A DNA stretch of 64,000 bases from Alphaproteobacteria bacterium. Lineage in GTDB: Bacteria > Pseudomonadota > Alphaproteobacteria > Rhizobiales > CAJQND01. Shown one piece after another: positions 43,936 to 53,078 of the stretch (positions are counted from its first letter, which is position 1; the number at the start of each line of letters is the position of its first letter). The notes under the pieces are model-generated. The model was not told the DNA's origin. It searched no databases and saw only the letters and a program-made list of their open reading frames with translations. Made by a program: the position numbers and the translations under genes. Where the stretch lies: NCBI GenBank assembly GCA_024227565.1, contig JAAEUE010000271.1, positions 62,001 to 126,000 on the forward strand, in the 5' to 3' direction.

Positions 43936-44030
43936 CCGCATCCCTGCGAAAGCAGGGATCCACATCTCAGTGCCAGCGGTCCGCTCGGAGCCATGGGCCC
44001 CTGCTTTCGCAGGGGCGCGGGAAGAGGAAA
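43936..44030. repeat. REP-doublet, copy R5
   Basis: ATCCCTGCGAAAGCAGGGAT on the left and GGGCCCCTGCTTTCGCAGGG on the right, with about 33 bases between, including CTCGGAGCCATGGG shared with R2. Confidence 0.8.
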
Positions 44031-44111
44031 CGGGCACGGGAGGGAGAAACGGGCGGCGGGAGGGGGGGGGATCAGACGCCAGACACTGGCAGACTTAGAG
44101 GGTTTGACGCC

Positions 44112-44462
44112 TCAGCCTAAGCCAAGACCGGCTTGCACATCTGCGGTCCAACCGACGGTCACCGCGCCGTCCGCCTCGATCACAGGGCGTTTCACAAGCG
44201 TGGTGTGCTCGGCCATCAGCACCACCGCCTTGCCCTCATCCACATCGTGCTTCTCGCCGTCCGGCAAGCCGCGCCAGGTGGTGGACTTGGTGTTCAGCAG
44301 CTTCTCCCACCCCACGGCGCCGGCCCAGGCGGCGATCTGCTCTGCGCTCACCCCGTCGGTGCGCACATCCACAAATTCATACTCCCTGCCAACCGCACCA
44401 AACGCCTTCAGCGCCTTGCGGCAGGTGTCGCAGTTTTTCAGGCCGTAAAGTCTCAGGCTCAC
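44112..44462 (-). CDS. ArsC/Spx-family reductase-like protein (YffB type)
   Basis: A 116-residue thioredoxin-fold protein. The N-terminal LYGLKNCDTCRKALKAF holds Cys12 and Cys15 as a CxxC, and KRPVIE with the Arg-Pro motif follows near residue 90, as in ArsC-like YffB proteins. Length and CxxC fit YffB better than true arsenate reductases. It overlaps the GTPase gene upstream by four bases, so they are co-translated. An arsenate role is not supported by any ars neighbour. Confidence 0.87.
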   Translation of the reverse strand: MSLRLYGLKNCDTCRKALKAFGAVGREYEFVDVRTDGVSAEQIAAWAGAVGWEKLLNTKSTTWRGLPDGEKHDVDEGKAVVLMAEHTTLVKRPVIEADGAVTVGWTADVQAGLGLG

Positions 44463-45610
44463 TGGTCCAACAAGCCCCCGCTGCGCAAGGAGAGGGTCTC
44501 GTCACGAAACGCCGCGCCGGCCCCTTGGGTCCGGTCGGTGAAGGCGGTGAAAAGCTTCTCCAGTTCAGCTTTCTCCACATCCCGGGTGATGAACACCAGG
44601 CGCGAGCGCTTGTCTTCATCGGGCCAGGCCTCCAGCTGCACCGGCGGATGGAACACATGCTGCACCCCGTGAATGATGAAGGGGCGTTCGGGATCTTCCT
44701 CAACCTTCACAATGCCCTTCATGCGCAAGAGGTTGGGCCCGTGATAGGAGCGCAAGAGTTCCAGGAACAGATCAAACGAGGTGGCGCTGATCGGCTCATC
44801 GGCGGCAATGCAGAACGCCTTAATGTGATCGTCATGGCGGTTCACATCATGATGGTGGTCATGGCCGTGATGATGATGTCCGCTGCGCCGCCTGCGGCCT
44901 TTGCCGTCAGAGCCATAAGCCTCTTCGGCCAGCCAGCGCTTCACATCCGGCGATTTGCTTTCAGGATCATAGAGCCCGGCATTGAACAGGTTCGCCGGCG
45001 TTGCCTCACCGCTGAGCGTGTCCATTATCCGCGCCGCAGGGGCCAGCTTGCGCAGGCGGACAATGAGGGACTCAAGGCTCTCCTCGCCCTCAATCCCCAC
45101 CAGCAGATCCGCCTTCGACAGCACCAGACGGTCGGCGACCGCAACCTGCTTCACCGATTCACCGTGTGCATCGAGGGTGGCTTCACCGTTCACCGCATCA
45201 ACGATCGTGATCACCGATTCAAGCCGGTAGCGCGCCACCAGCCAGGGATGGTTCATGATGGTGTGCAGAATGGGGGCCGGGTCCGCCAGGCCTGTGGTTT
45301 CGATCATCACCCGGTCGAACGCCATGATGGTGCCCTCGTCCCGGCGCTTCATCAGGTCTTCCATGGTGTCGATCAGATCGCCGCGGATAGTGCAGCACAA
45401 GCAGCCCGACGACATCTCCATCACGTTCTCATCGGCGGTCTCAACCAGCAGATGGTCGAGGCCGATTTCGCCGAATTCATTGATGATGACCGCAGTTCCC
45501 GCCATGCCGGGATCCTGCAGAAGCTTGTTCAAAACTGTGGTCTTGCCGGCGCCCAAAAAGCCGGTCAGCACGGAAAGAGGGATCGGGGCTTTGCTCGCTG
45601 TGTCCGTCAT
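44459..45610 (-). CDS. COG0523/CobW-family GTPase, putative metal chaperone
   Basis: A 383-residue G3E GTPase. Walker A is GFLGAGKTTVLNKLL (17-31), the metal-binding CxCC is SGCLCC (Cys70, 72, 73), Walker B-like is IETTGLADPAP, and the guanine motif LSKADL. A His-rich insert (SGHHHHGHDHHHDVNRHDDH, about 250-270) joins it to the C-terminal CobW domain. Such proteins deliver zinc, cobalt or iron. Start is ATG 45610; a longer reading would enter the carboxypeptidase gene. It is 28 bases downstream of that gene and overlaps the YffB-like gene. Confidence 0.9.
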   Translation of the reverse strand: MTDTASKAPIPLSVLTGFLGAGKTTVLNKLLQDPGMAGTAVIINEFGEIGLDHLLVETADENVMEMSSGCLCCTIRGDLIDTMEDLMKRRDEGTIMAFDRVMIETTGLADPAPILHTIMNHPWLVARYRLESVITIVDAVNGEATLDAHGESVKQVAVADRLVLSKADLLVGIEGEESLESLIVRLRKLAPAARIMDTLSGEATPANLFNAGLYDPESKSPDVKRWLAEEAYGSDGKGRRRRSGHHHHGHDHHHDVNRHDDHIKAFCIAADEPISATSFDLFLELLRSYHGPNLLRMKGIVKVEEDPERPFIIHGVQHVFHPPVQLEAWPDEDKRSRLVFITRDVEKAELEKLFTAFTDRTQGAGAAFRDETLSLRSGGLLDQ

Positions 45611-45638
45611 AACGTCACCCTGCAGTGTGAAGTGGCCG

Positions 45639-47054
45639 TCAACGCTTGGCTTTGGCTCTGCGCTTCTTTTTCCGGCGTTTCCTTTTGCGGCTCTTGCGCT
45701 TCTTTTTCCTGCGCAGCTTGCGCTTCTTGGCCGCCGCCTTGCGCTTGGCCTCCAAGCGGGAATGATAGGCATTGTCCTGATCCGACAAGCGCGCCATATA
45801 GGTTGGCTCCAGCACCTGACAGGCCTTGGACTTTGCCTGGAAATGACTGCACAGCCGGGTGGCCTGGTCCTTGGAGAGATTTCCCAATGCGGCGATATAG
45901 GCTTTCTTGGGGCGCAGTCTGATCAGGCCGTGATTTCCGCCGTGCACAACGTTCAGCGAGTTGAGCAAGCGCGTGCGCAAGAGCTTATAGGCGGCGCCGG
46001 GGCGCTCGTAGGTGCCGAAGGATGCGGTCCATTTCCGCTTCAGCCGATAGGGCCGGATGCTGCGCCATGACGCCCGGTGCTTGCACACGACCGGCGCCAT
46101 GTCCTTGGGAAGGCTGACGGCGGAAAATCCGTGGTTGCGCACGCTCTCAACCGGCACGCCCTTGAACACGGCGAGGGTCTTGGCGCTGTAGCCTTCATCG
46201 TAATCGTCGTTTTCGGCCGAGGCCGCAGAGGCGACGCGCGGGGCCGCCTGGCCCGTTGCAGCTTCCAGTATCTTCTTGGCGGTGGCTGCCCGCTGGCCGC
46301 CGTTCCGGGCGCCCAGAACAACCGCAATGAGCCGCTTGCCGTTCACCGTGGCGCTGGCCACCAGGTTGGAGCCTGAGTTGCACACATAGCCGGTTTTCAG
46401 GCCATCGGCCGCTTTCCAGCTGTTCAAGAACGCATTGTTGCGGTTCGACAGGGTGCGCCGGCCCACCTTCACGGATCTGGAGTTGAAATAGCTGTTGTAT
46501 TGCGGGAACTCGCGAACGATCCGCCCGCCCAATATGGCCATGTCCCGGGCCGAGGTGATTTGGCGCGGGTCCGGCAGGCCATGGGGATTGGCAAAGTTCG
46601 TCGCCGTCATGCCCAGGTTTTTCGCCGTGTGGTTCATCAACAGCACGAAGCGCTCAACATCGCCCCCGACCCGTTCGGCAATGGCCACCGCCAGATCGTT
46701 GGTGGAGCGCACAAGCAACGTTTTCAAGGCCAGGCCCAGCGTGATGGATTGCCCCGGCAAGAGGCCCAGCTTGGAGGGCGGCTCTGCGGCCGCGCGCGGC
46801 GACATGACCACCTTGTCGCTGAGCTTGAGGCCGCCTTCCTTGATGGCATGGAAGGTGACGTAAGCCGTCATGAGTTTGGTGAGAGAGGCGGGATACCAAG
46901 GTTTGCCGGCATCTTTCTGGGACAGAACCTGCCCGGTCGCCGGATCATAGACGATATAGGGCCCAGCCCACGCCTTGCCGGGCAGTGCCAGCATAACGCA
47001 ACACACGACAGCCAGCAGCACAGTTCGCGCCAAAGCGAAGCTGGTTCTATTCAC
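45639..47054 (-). CDS. D-alanyl-D-alanine carboxypeptidase (S11) with polybasic C-terminal tail
   Basis: A 471-residue penicillin-binding protein that trims peptidoglycan pentapeptides in the periplasm. Signal peptide is residues 1-30 (cleaved at AWA-GP). The catalytic SxxK is SLTK (57-60), SxN is STN (117-119) and KTG is 220-222. A SPOR-like segment follows (AYIAALGNLSKDQATRLCSHFQAK, about 380-410). The last 35 residues are almost all Lys and Arg (45642-45746). Standard DacA/DacC have an amphipathic membrane anchor there, so this tail may bind anionic cell-wall or membrane polymers instead. Confidence 0.92.
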   Translation of the reverse strand: MNRTSFALARTVLLAVVCCVMLALPGKAWAGPYIVYDPATGQVLSQKDAGKPWYPASLTKLMTAYVTFHAIKEGGLKLSDKVVMSPRAAAEPPSKLGLLPGQSITLGLALKTLLVRSTNDLAVAIAERVGGDVERFVLLMNHTAKNLGMTATNFANPHGLPDPRQITSARDMAILGGRIVREFPQYNSYFNSRSVKVGRRTLSNRNNAFLNSWKAADGLKTGYVCNSGSNLVASATVNGKRLIAVVLGARNGGQRAATAKKILEAATGQAAPRVASAASAENDDYDEGYSAKTLAVFKGVPVESVRNHGFSAVSLPKDMAPVVCKHRASWRSIRPYRLKRKWTASFGTYERPGAAYKLLRTRLLNSLNVVHGGNHGLIRLRPKKAYIAALGNLSKDQATRLCSHFQAKSKACQVLEPTYMARLSDQDNAYHSRLEAKRKAAAKKRKLRRKKKRKSRKRKRRKKKRRAKAKR

Positions 47055-47252
47055 TTGGGGTCACCTCACCCTTCATCCAGGCTGACCGGCTGATTTCACT
47101 CAAATCAAACCTCAGCCCCTTATTTGGCCGGACCTCCCAAAGTAAAAGCCCATCCCCGGCCACTTATCTCTTAAAGAACAACTGTCCTAACACTCAGCCG
47201 CGCCCTCATCAACTCAGAAGACGCACCAGCGCCAAAATATCCAAGTATTTCT
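47055..47252. other. gap with no recognised feature
   Basis: A 198-base gap between the aldolase stop and the carboxypeptidase start on the minus strand. I see no clear hairpin terminator, palindrome or small gene. Confidence 0.5.
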
Positions 47253-48179
47253 TTAGGCTAGAGCCGCCGCCAGGCCCGGCATCTGGAACCCGAGAGCATC
47301 CAATTTGCCGGTCACACCAGCAGCAGCCTCCGCATCAAGCTCCACCAATGGTGGCCGCACCGTGCGCCAGGCCTCATCGCCGGAATGCTTGGCAACAGTG
47401 GCTTTCAGCGCCGGAATGGGCGCATATTCGGTCACCACAGAGCGCACCGCATCCAAAGCGGCCTGTTTCTCATCGGCATCGTCATCCTGCCAGGTGGCGG
47501 CCAGATCGGCGATCGGGCCCGGATTGATGTTTGCCGTGGCCGAGATGCACCCGACAGCCCCATTGCGCATGCCGTCCAGAAGGAAGGTTTCCGCGCCGGG
47601 GAACACCTTGAACCCCGGGAAGGCATCCAGCATGGCCTTCGTGTTTGCCCAGTCGCCGGAGGAATCCTTGATGCCCACCACCGTGTCGGGATAGCGCTTC
47701 AACAGCTGCTCGATAAGATTGAGCGTGATGGGAACGCCGGAAACCTGGGGGATATGGTACAGGCAAATGCGCAAGTCAGACGAGCCAACGTGCTCGATCA
47801 CGCTGGCATAGGCCCGGAACAGCCCTTCATCAGACACGCCTTTGTAGTAAAACGGCGGCAACATCAAAGTGGCCGCGCACTTGTGCCGTGCGGCTGCGTC
47901 AGACAGCCGGAACGCATCGGGCAGGGCGCAGGCGCCAGTGCCGGGCATCAGCCTTTCCGGCCCAATGCCCGCCTCAACCAGACGGTCCAGCAATTCAATC
48001 CGCTCCTCCAACGAAAGCGAATTGGCTTCTGAGTTGGTGCCAAAGCAGGCCAGCCCCGACCCCTGGCTCACCACCCATTTGCAAAACTTCACATAGCGGT
48101 CCCGGTCAACTTCATAGCTCGCGATAAATGGCGTAAGAACCGGCGTAAAGAGCCCCTTCAAATCATCGGCACCTGGCAT
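47253..48179 (-). CDS. dihydrodipicolinate synthase/N-acetylneuraminate lyase-family aldolase
   Basis: A 308-residue class I aldolase. The Schiff-base Lys is in VVGIKDSSGDW (about residue 170), the Tyr is in YHIPQVSGVP, and the pyruvate-binding loop GTNSEANSLSLEER is a variant of the GTTGE motif of DapA. ATLMLPPFYYKGVSDEGLFRAY is typical of the non-DapA subgroup that handles sugar acids or hydroxy-keto acids. It is not adjacent to lysine genes, so biosynthetic DapA function is unlikely. It stands alone; 198 bases downstream and 329 upstream hold no gene. Confidence 0.87.
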   Translation of the reverse strand: MPGADDLKGLFTPVLTPFIASYEVDRDRYVKFCKWVVSQGSGLACFGTNSEANSLSLEERIELLDRLVEAGIGPERLMPGTGACALPDAFRLSDAAARHKCAATLMLPPFYYKGVSDEGLFRAYASVIEHVGSSDLRICLYHIPQVSGVPITLNLIEQLLKRYPDTVVGIKDSSGDWANTKAMLDAFPGFKVFPGAETFLLDGMRNGAVGCISATANINPGPIADLAATWQDDDADEKQAALDAVRSVVTEYAPIPALKATVAKHSGDEAWRTVRPPLVELDAEAAAGVTGKLDALGFQMPGLAAALA

Positions 48180-48508
48180 CTGGATTGGTTCCCGTTCTGT
48201 GTTAGTGGCGGCCGGTCAATTCGGTCGATAGAGAGAATTTATCATAAGTAATTGATATTGCTTATTTATTCTTCAACATCATTGCGGGTTTCTAACACCT
48301 AATCACACCTTGTTCAAGCAACGATTATGCTGGAACGCGCCAGGAATGGGTGTTGACTTCAGATATGAAATAGGAAAATTTAACTTGACAAATTTGCATT
48401 TTCAGGCTATATAACATGCCACAAACAGTTGGTTTGAGAACTTGCCCATATGATATGCTGAAGAGCAGATTGCCTTAAATCAGGCCACAAGCAGGAACGC
48501 AAAATACC
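48180..48508. other. divergent AT-rich promoter region
   Basis: A 329-base gap between the divergent aldolase and RND adaptor genes. It is clearly AT-richer than its surroundings and contains the sigma70 promoter at 48385-48415. No small gene is supported. Confidence 0.6.
48385..48415 (+). promoter_or_regulatory. strong sigma70 promoter for the RND pump operon
   Basis: A consensus -35 TTGACA (48385-48390), a 17-base spacer and TATATA (48408-48413; TATAAC is two bases further) predict a start near 48420 and a leader of about 90 bases. Confidence 0.7.
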
Positions 48509-49675
48509 GTGAGAAAATCTGTCCCCATCTGGCTTCAGCTCGTGCTGCTGGCCCTTCTCCTCATCGCAGGCGCTGCGTTGTGGCAGGTGCGCGCGCCGGT
48601 TGGGGAGGCCATTGCCCAGTTTATGGGCTCGCCGGTTGAAAAAACCGGCGGCAAGGCCAGAAAACGGGGCAGCCGCGCGGTGCCGGTCATCGTTGCCCGT
48701 GTGGGCCAGGTTCGTAACGACGAGCTGATCACCGCCGTGGGCACAGCCCGTGCCCGCCGTTCGGTGATGCTCCACGCCAAGACCGACGGCGTGATCGTGG
48801 CCTTCCCCCAGCGCGCCGGCGCACGGGTCAAAGCCGGCCAGACCATCTTTGAGCTCGACAGCAAACGGGCCAAGCTCGCCGTCCAGATCGCCGAGAAGCG
48901 TCTGGAAGAGGCCCGCCGCCTGTTGGAGCGTTCCGAACTGCTCAAACGAAACCGGGTGAACTCAAGCGCCAATGTCACCGACGCCAAGGTGGTGGCCGAG
49001 CGGGCGGAACTCGAACTCAGCCAGGCCAAGGAAGTGCTGCAAGACCTCAACATCGTCGCCCCGTTCGACGGCGTCTTGGGTTTGCCGAAGGCTGAGGCGG
49101 GAGACCGGGTCACCGCAGCCACGCCCATCGCCTCGTTTGACATGCGCGCTGAGCTGTTCGTTGAGTTCGAGGTGCCGGAAAGATTTTCCGCACGCCTTTC
49201 CCCCGGCGACAAGATTGAGGCGGTGACACCAAGCCACGAACGCACCAAGTTCGCCGGCAAGGTGCAGTATATCGACAGCCGCATTGACCCGGTGTCGCGA
49301 ACCATGACGGTGCGCGCAATCATCCCGAACAAGGACGACGTGTTGCGGCCGGGCATGTCCTTCGTTGTTGAACTTCTGTTGCCGGGCAAAACCTTCGCCT
49401 CGGTTCCAGAGCTCTCCTTGCAATGGCGCAAAGGCGAAAGCTACGTGTGGACCGTTGAAAACGGCGCAGCCCGGAAAGTCCTGGTCACAACGGTGAAGCG
49501 GCTCAACGCGGTGGTGTTGGTGGATGGCGACGTGGCGCCGGGCGACCAGGTGATCGTTGAGGGTGTGCAGCGCCTGCGGCCTGGGCGCAAGGTGCGCTTC
49601 CAGCCTGCCGATGCCGCCAAACCGAAGCCTGCCGAAGACATTTCCGCAAAGCCGAAGGCAAGCAAGGAAGGCTGA
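48509..49675 (+). CDS. RND efflux periplasmic adaptor (MFP) subunit
   Basis: A 388-residue adaptor linking an inner-membrane RND pump to an outer-membrane channel. The GTG start is 11 bases after AGGAAC. One membrane anchor (WLQLVLLALLLIAGAALWQV) opens the protein. Then follow the lipoyl half-motifs (HAKTDGVIVAFPQRAGARVKAGQTIFELD), an alpha-hairpin (about 130-180), and LNIVAPFDGVLGLPKAEAGDRV. The C-terminal beta-barrel and membrane-proximal domains are present. It is six bases from the pump gene. No TolC-like gene is in the window. Confidence 0.93.
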   Translation: MRKSVPIWLQLVLLALLLIAGAALWQVRAPVGEAIAQFMGSPVEKTGGKARKRGSRAVPVIVARVGQVRNDELITAVGTARARRSVMLHAKTDGVIVAFPQRAGARVKAGQTIFELDSKRAKLAVQIAEKRLEEARRLLERSELLKRNRVNSSANVTDAKVVAERAELELSQAKEVLQDLNIVAPFDGVLGLPKAEAGDRVTAATPIASFDMRAELFVEFEVPERFSARLSPGDKIEAVTPSHERTKFAGKVQYIDSRIDPVSRTMTVRAIIPNKDDVLRPGMSFVVELLLPGKTFASVPELSLQWRKGESYVWTVENGAARKVLVTTVKRLNAVVLVDGDVAPGDQVIVEGVQRLRPGRKVRFQPADAAKPKPAEDISAKPKASKEG

Positions 49676-49681
49676 TCCGCT

Positions 49682-52600
49682 GTGGACAAGGCCAATGATC
49701 TCCCAGGTTTAAGCGTCCGCCGGCCCTATTTGGCCATCGTGATGAACCTGTTGATCATCGTGGCCGGCCTGGGGGCCTTCTTCGGGGTCGAAGTGCGCGA
49801 GTTGCCGGACATTGACCGGCCCATCGTCACCGTGCGCGCCGAATTGCCGGGAGGATCGCCCGAAACCATCGATGCTGAAGTCACAAGCGTGATCGAGGGC
49901 GCCGTCGCCCGCGTCAACGGGGTGGTGGAGGTGCGCTCGTCCTCTGAAGAAAACAACTTCCGCATGCGCGCCTTCTTCCGTCCCTCGGTCGATCTGATCG
50001 CCGCGGCAAACGATGTGCGCGAGGCGGTCAGCCGGGTGGAACGGCACTTGCCGCACGGCATAGAGAACCTGTTTGTTGTGAAGGCCGATGCGGATGCATA
50101 TGCGGTGGTGCGCCTCGCGGTCTCCAGCGAGACGCTCTCCATCGATGCCCTGACCCGCCAGATCGAGAACGATGTGATCCCCGAATTGACCGCAATTGAA
50201 GGCGTGGCTGACGTCAACGTGTTCGGCGAGCGCAAGCGGGTGTTGCGGGTGGTGATCGATCCGTTGCGGCTTGCCGGCTACAAACTGTCCGTGGCTGACG
50301 TGGTCAAGGTTCTGCAGAGCGCGGACTTCGACATTCCCGCCGGCAGCTTCAAGTCCGACGAGCAGGAAGTTCTGGTGCGCGCCAACACCTCGGTGACCAA
50401 GCCCAGCGCCATCGAGCAGCTGGTGATCCGCGATCCGGTGCGCATCAAGGACATCGGCCATGTGTTCTTTTCCCCCGACGACCCTGAAAGCATTGTCCGG
50501 CACAATGGCCGCAACGTCATCAGCCTAGGGGTCGTGCGCCGCGCCCAGTCCAACACAGTGCAAATTTCAGGCGACATCGGACGCGCGGTTGAGCGGCTGA
50601 ATACACGGCTGAAGACCTTGAACATTGCGGTGACCCAGGATGATGCCATCTTCATCCGCGGCGCCATCACCGAGGTTCTCATCAGCCTGTCCCTGGCCGT
50701 GCTCATTGTTGTGGTGGTGATTGCGCTGTTCATCGGCCAATTGCGGGCCGCCCTCATTCCGGCCGTTGCCATTCCGGTGGCGCTGATCGGAACGGTGGCC
50801 GCCATCTGGCTGCTCGGGTTCTCGCTCAACCTCATCACTCTGCTGGCGCTGGTGCTCGCCACAGGGTTGGTGGTTGACGATGCGATTGTGGTTTTGGAGA
50901 ACATCCAGCGCAGGCGCCAGGAAGGGCTTCTGCCCCGTGCTGCCGCCGTGGTGGGCACCCGCCAGGTGTTCTTTGCGGTGATCGCCACCACCGCCACGCT
51001 CATCTCGGTGTTTGCCCCCATCTCGTTCCTGCCGTCTCAGGCAGGCCGGTTGTTCAGCGAGTTCGGTTTCGTGCTGGCCGTGGCCGTGTGCATCTCATCC
51101 TTCGTCGCCCTCACCGCGGTGCCCATGATGGCTTCGCGCCTGCGCCAGGCGCCGAAGGCCACCGGCGGGCCACCAAGCAGCCTGCTTGCCAAGACCTATG
51201 CGGCCTTGCTGGGCCGCATCCTTGCAGCGCCGCTGGTTGTTCTGGGACTGTGTTGCCTGGTCATTGTGGGGGCGCTGATCGCCTACGAGCAACTGGGTGA
51301 GGAGTTGGTGCCGGAAGAAGACCGCGGCCTCATTACCGTGCGCCTCACCGGGCCGGACGGCACCGGTTTGGACTATACCGACCGGCAGGTTGAAAAGGTT
51401 GAGGCCATTTTGCAGCCCTTTGTGGATGAGGGCACGGCCAAGGGCCTGTTCACCATCACCGGGCGTTACGACCCCAACCGGGGGCAAATCGATGCCCCTT
51501 TGGTCAACTGGGCAGAGCGAAGCAAATCTGAAAGCGACATCGCCAAGGCGGCGAACAAGAAGCTAGCGCAGATCCCTGGCGCCCGCGCCCGGGTGCGGCG
51601 CGGCAACAGCCTGGGCTTGCGCAATGCGGATGGCGGCATCCGGTTTGCGCTCACCGGTTCAGAGTACGAAACCATTGCAGGGGCAGCGGATGCCTTCGTG
51701 CTGGCCCTGGAGAAGAACGTGCCGCAGGTGCAAAACCTCCGCGTCGAGTTCCGCGCCACACAGCCCCAGATCATCATCTCGATCGATCGCCGCCGGGCAA
51801 CAGACCTGGGCGTGCCCATCGAGGCCCTCGGCACCACCCTCAAAACCCTGGTGGACAAGTCCGAGGTTGCCGAGCTCAGCATCAATGACGAACGGGTTCC
51901 GGTTATCCTTCAGGCCACAGCGGGGGCCATCGATGACCCATCCGACCTGACCACTCTCTATGTCACCTCATCGGCTGGCCGGCTGGTGCCCCTGTCGCAG
52001 CTCGTCACATTCAAGGAGTATGCGGTGGCGGCGGAACTGGACCGCCATGGTCAGCGCCGTGCCGTGGAGATTTTTGGTGACGGGGTCGATGGCTACTCCC
52101 TGCGCGAGGCGGTGGATGCGGTGCAGGCTGAGGCCGACAAGAGCCTGCCCCCAGGCATTGGTCTCCTGTTCCTGGATGAGGCCGCCGCCCTCAACGAGAC
52201 CTCATATGGGGTTCAGATCACCTACCTCATCGCCATGGTCATCGTCTTCCTGGTTCTGGTGGCCCAGTTTGAAAGCATCACCAGCGCGCTGGTGGTGCTG
52301 TTGACCGTGCCCTTCGGCGTCTGCGCGGCCATCTTCGCCCTCACCTTCACCGGCACCTCGATCAACATCTACAGCCAGATCGGCATCCTGATGCTCATCG
52401 GCATCATGGCAAAGAACGCCATTCTGATGGTGGAGTTTGCAGATCAGCTGCGCGAAAAAGGCCACGCCGTGGTGGATGCGGTGCGCGAGGCCTCGATCGT
52501 TCGCCTCCGGCCCATTGCCATGACCATGGTTTCAACCGTGCTGGCCGGGTTGCCGCTCATTCTGGGCAGTGGTCCGGGCGCCGAAGCGCGCAGCGCCATT

Positions 52601-52759
52601 GGTTGGGTGGTGTTTGGCGGGCTTGGCATGGCCGGTCTGTTCACCCTGCTGGTGACGCCGGCCTTCTATGTGCTGATCGCGCCTCTCTCAACGCCGCGGG
52701 CGCGCGCTGGCGAGCAATTGGAAGACGAGCTTCGCGGCGCACAGACACCCGCCGAGTAA
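49682..52759 (+). CDS. RND-family multidrug efflux transporter
   Basis: A 1025-residue proton-driven pump with 12 membrane helices and two large periplasmic loops. Proton-relay Asp residues are in the fourth helix (LATGLVVDDAIVVLENI), the AcrB D407/D408 equivalents. IAVTQDDAIFIRGAITEVL precedes helix two, and GIMAKNAILMVEFADQ is the tenth helix region. Length is normal. Start is GTG. It resembles the MexK/MdtB-like HAE1 group. The substrate cannot be predicted; it forms an operon with the adaptor under the promoter at 48385. Confidence 0.95.
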   Translation: MDKANDLPGLSVRRPYLAIVMNLLIIVAGLGAFFGVEVRELPDIDRPIVTVRAELPGGSPETIDAEVTSVIEGAVARVNGVVEVRSSSEENNFRMRAFFRPSVDLIAAANDVREAVSRVERHLPHGIENLFVVKADADAYAVVRLAVSSETLSIDALTRQIENDVIPELTAIEGVADVNVFGERKRVLRVVIDPLRLAGYKLSVADVVKVLQSADFDIPAGSFKSDEQEVLVRANTSVTKPSAIEQLVIRDPVRIKDIGHVFFSPDDPESIVRHNGRNVISLGVVRRAQSNTVQISGDIGRAVERLNTRLKTLNIAVTQDDAIFIRGAITEVLISLSLAVLIVVVVIALFIGQLRAALIPAVAIPVALIGTVAAIWLLGFSLNLITLLALVLATGLVVDDAIVVLENIQRRRQEGLLPRAAAVVGTRQVFFAVIATTATLISVFAPISFLPSQAGRLFSEFGFVLAVAVCISSFVALTAVPMMASRLRQAPKATGGPPSSLLAKTYAALLGRILAAPLVVLGLCCLVIVGALIAYEQLGEELVPEEDRGLITVRLTGPDGTGLDYTDRQVEKVEAILQPFVDEGTAKGLFTITGRYDPNRGQIDAPLVNWAERSKSESDIAKAANKKLAQIPGARARVRRGNSLGLRNADGGIRFALTGSEYETIAGAADAFVLALEKNVPQVQNLRVEFRATQPQIIISIDRRRATDLGVPIEALGTTLKTLVDKSEVAELSINDERVPVILQATAGAIDDPSDLTTLYVTSSAGRLVPLSQLVTFKEYAVAAELDRHGQRRAVEIFGDGVDGYSLREAVDAVQAEADKSLPPGIGLLFLDEAAALNETSYGVQITYLIAMVIVFLVLVAQFESITSALVVLLTVPFGVCAAIFALTFTGTSINIYSQIGILMLIGIMAKNAILMVEFADQLREKGHAVVDAVREASIVRLRPIAMTMVSTVLAGLPLILGSGPGAEARSAIGWVVFGGLGMAGLFTLLVTPAFYVLIAPLSTPRARAGEQLEDELRGAQTPAE

Positions 52760-52764
52760 CAGCC

Positions 52765-52947
52765 TCAGGCGGTTTTGTTGCGCATCATCGCCTCATCCAG
52801 CTTGGAGCGCTTGAGATCGGCACGCAGGGGACAAAACGCCTGCTGGCAGCCATGCTGCACACGACACTCTTCCTCGGTCTGGTCGAGGCGAACCGGTTGG
52901 CCAATTTCCCCGCACTGTCGGCATTTGGGCTCAAACAGCTTGAACAT
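52765..52947 (-). CDS. small Cys-rich protein, possible zinc ribbon
   Basis: A 60-residue protein starting MFKLFEPKCRQCGEIGQPV. Cys residues at about 9, 12, 29, 34 and 39 (CRQC, EECRVQHGCQQAFC) suggest a zinc or iron-sulfur site, and the C-terminus is basic. The start is ATG 52947, preceded by GAGGAG with nine bases between; the frame stays open further upstream without another good start. It is divergent from the DUF6455 gene 131 bases away. I do not recognise a named family. Confidence 0.65.
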   Translation of the reverse strand: MFKLFEPKCRQCGEIGQPVRLDQTEEECRVQHGCQQAFCPLRADLKRSKLDEAMMRNKTA

Positions 52948-53078
52948 GTGCACATTCTCCTCAGGCTGCCGACAGTAGGCCAGGTCGGGCAAGGTCCAAT
53001 TGATCCAGATCAAGGTTTTCCGGCTCGTGTGGGGGTTTATCGGCCTGCAGGCTGAGATGGAAAAGGGCACATGCGGTC

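Larger units (their letters stand above)
43728..44111. other. gap filled by two REP doublets
   Basis: A 384-base gap between convergent genes. Copies R4 and R5 lie ten bases apart, preceded by a repeated ATCTCCTCCGT-ATCCC unit (43801-43834) and followed by G-rich DNA with a run of nine Gs near 44064. No gene is supported. Confidence 0.7.

Noticed and set aside
43829-44030. Tandem palindromes as a CRISPR array
   Set aside because: Units are inverted REP doublets with variable inner parts, only two in tandem, and no cas gene is present.
44112-44462. Arsenate reductase
   Set aside because: The CxxC and length fit YffB-like proteins, and no ars genes are near, so an arsenic function was not assigned.
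44525-45922. 465-codon open frame on the plus strand opposite the COG0523 GTPase and carboxypeptidase
   Set aside because: Spans two genuine minus-strand genes and their junction; composition is typical of an antisense frame.
47253-48179. Lysine-biosynthetic DapA
   Set aside because: The GTxxE loop is GTNSEANS and the gene stands apart from lysine genes; it was called only at family level.
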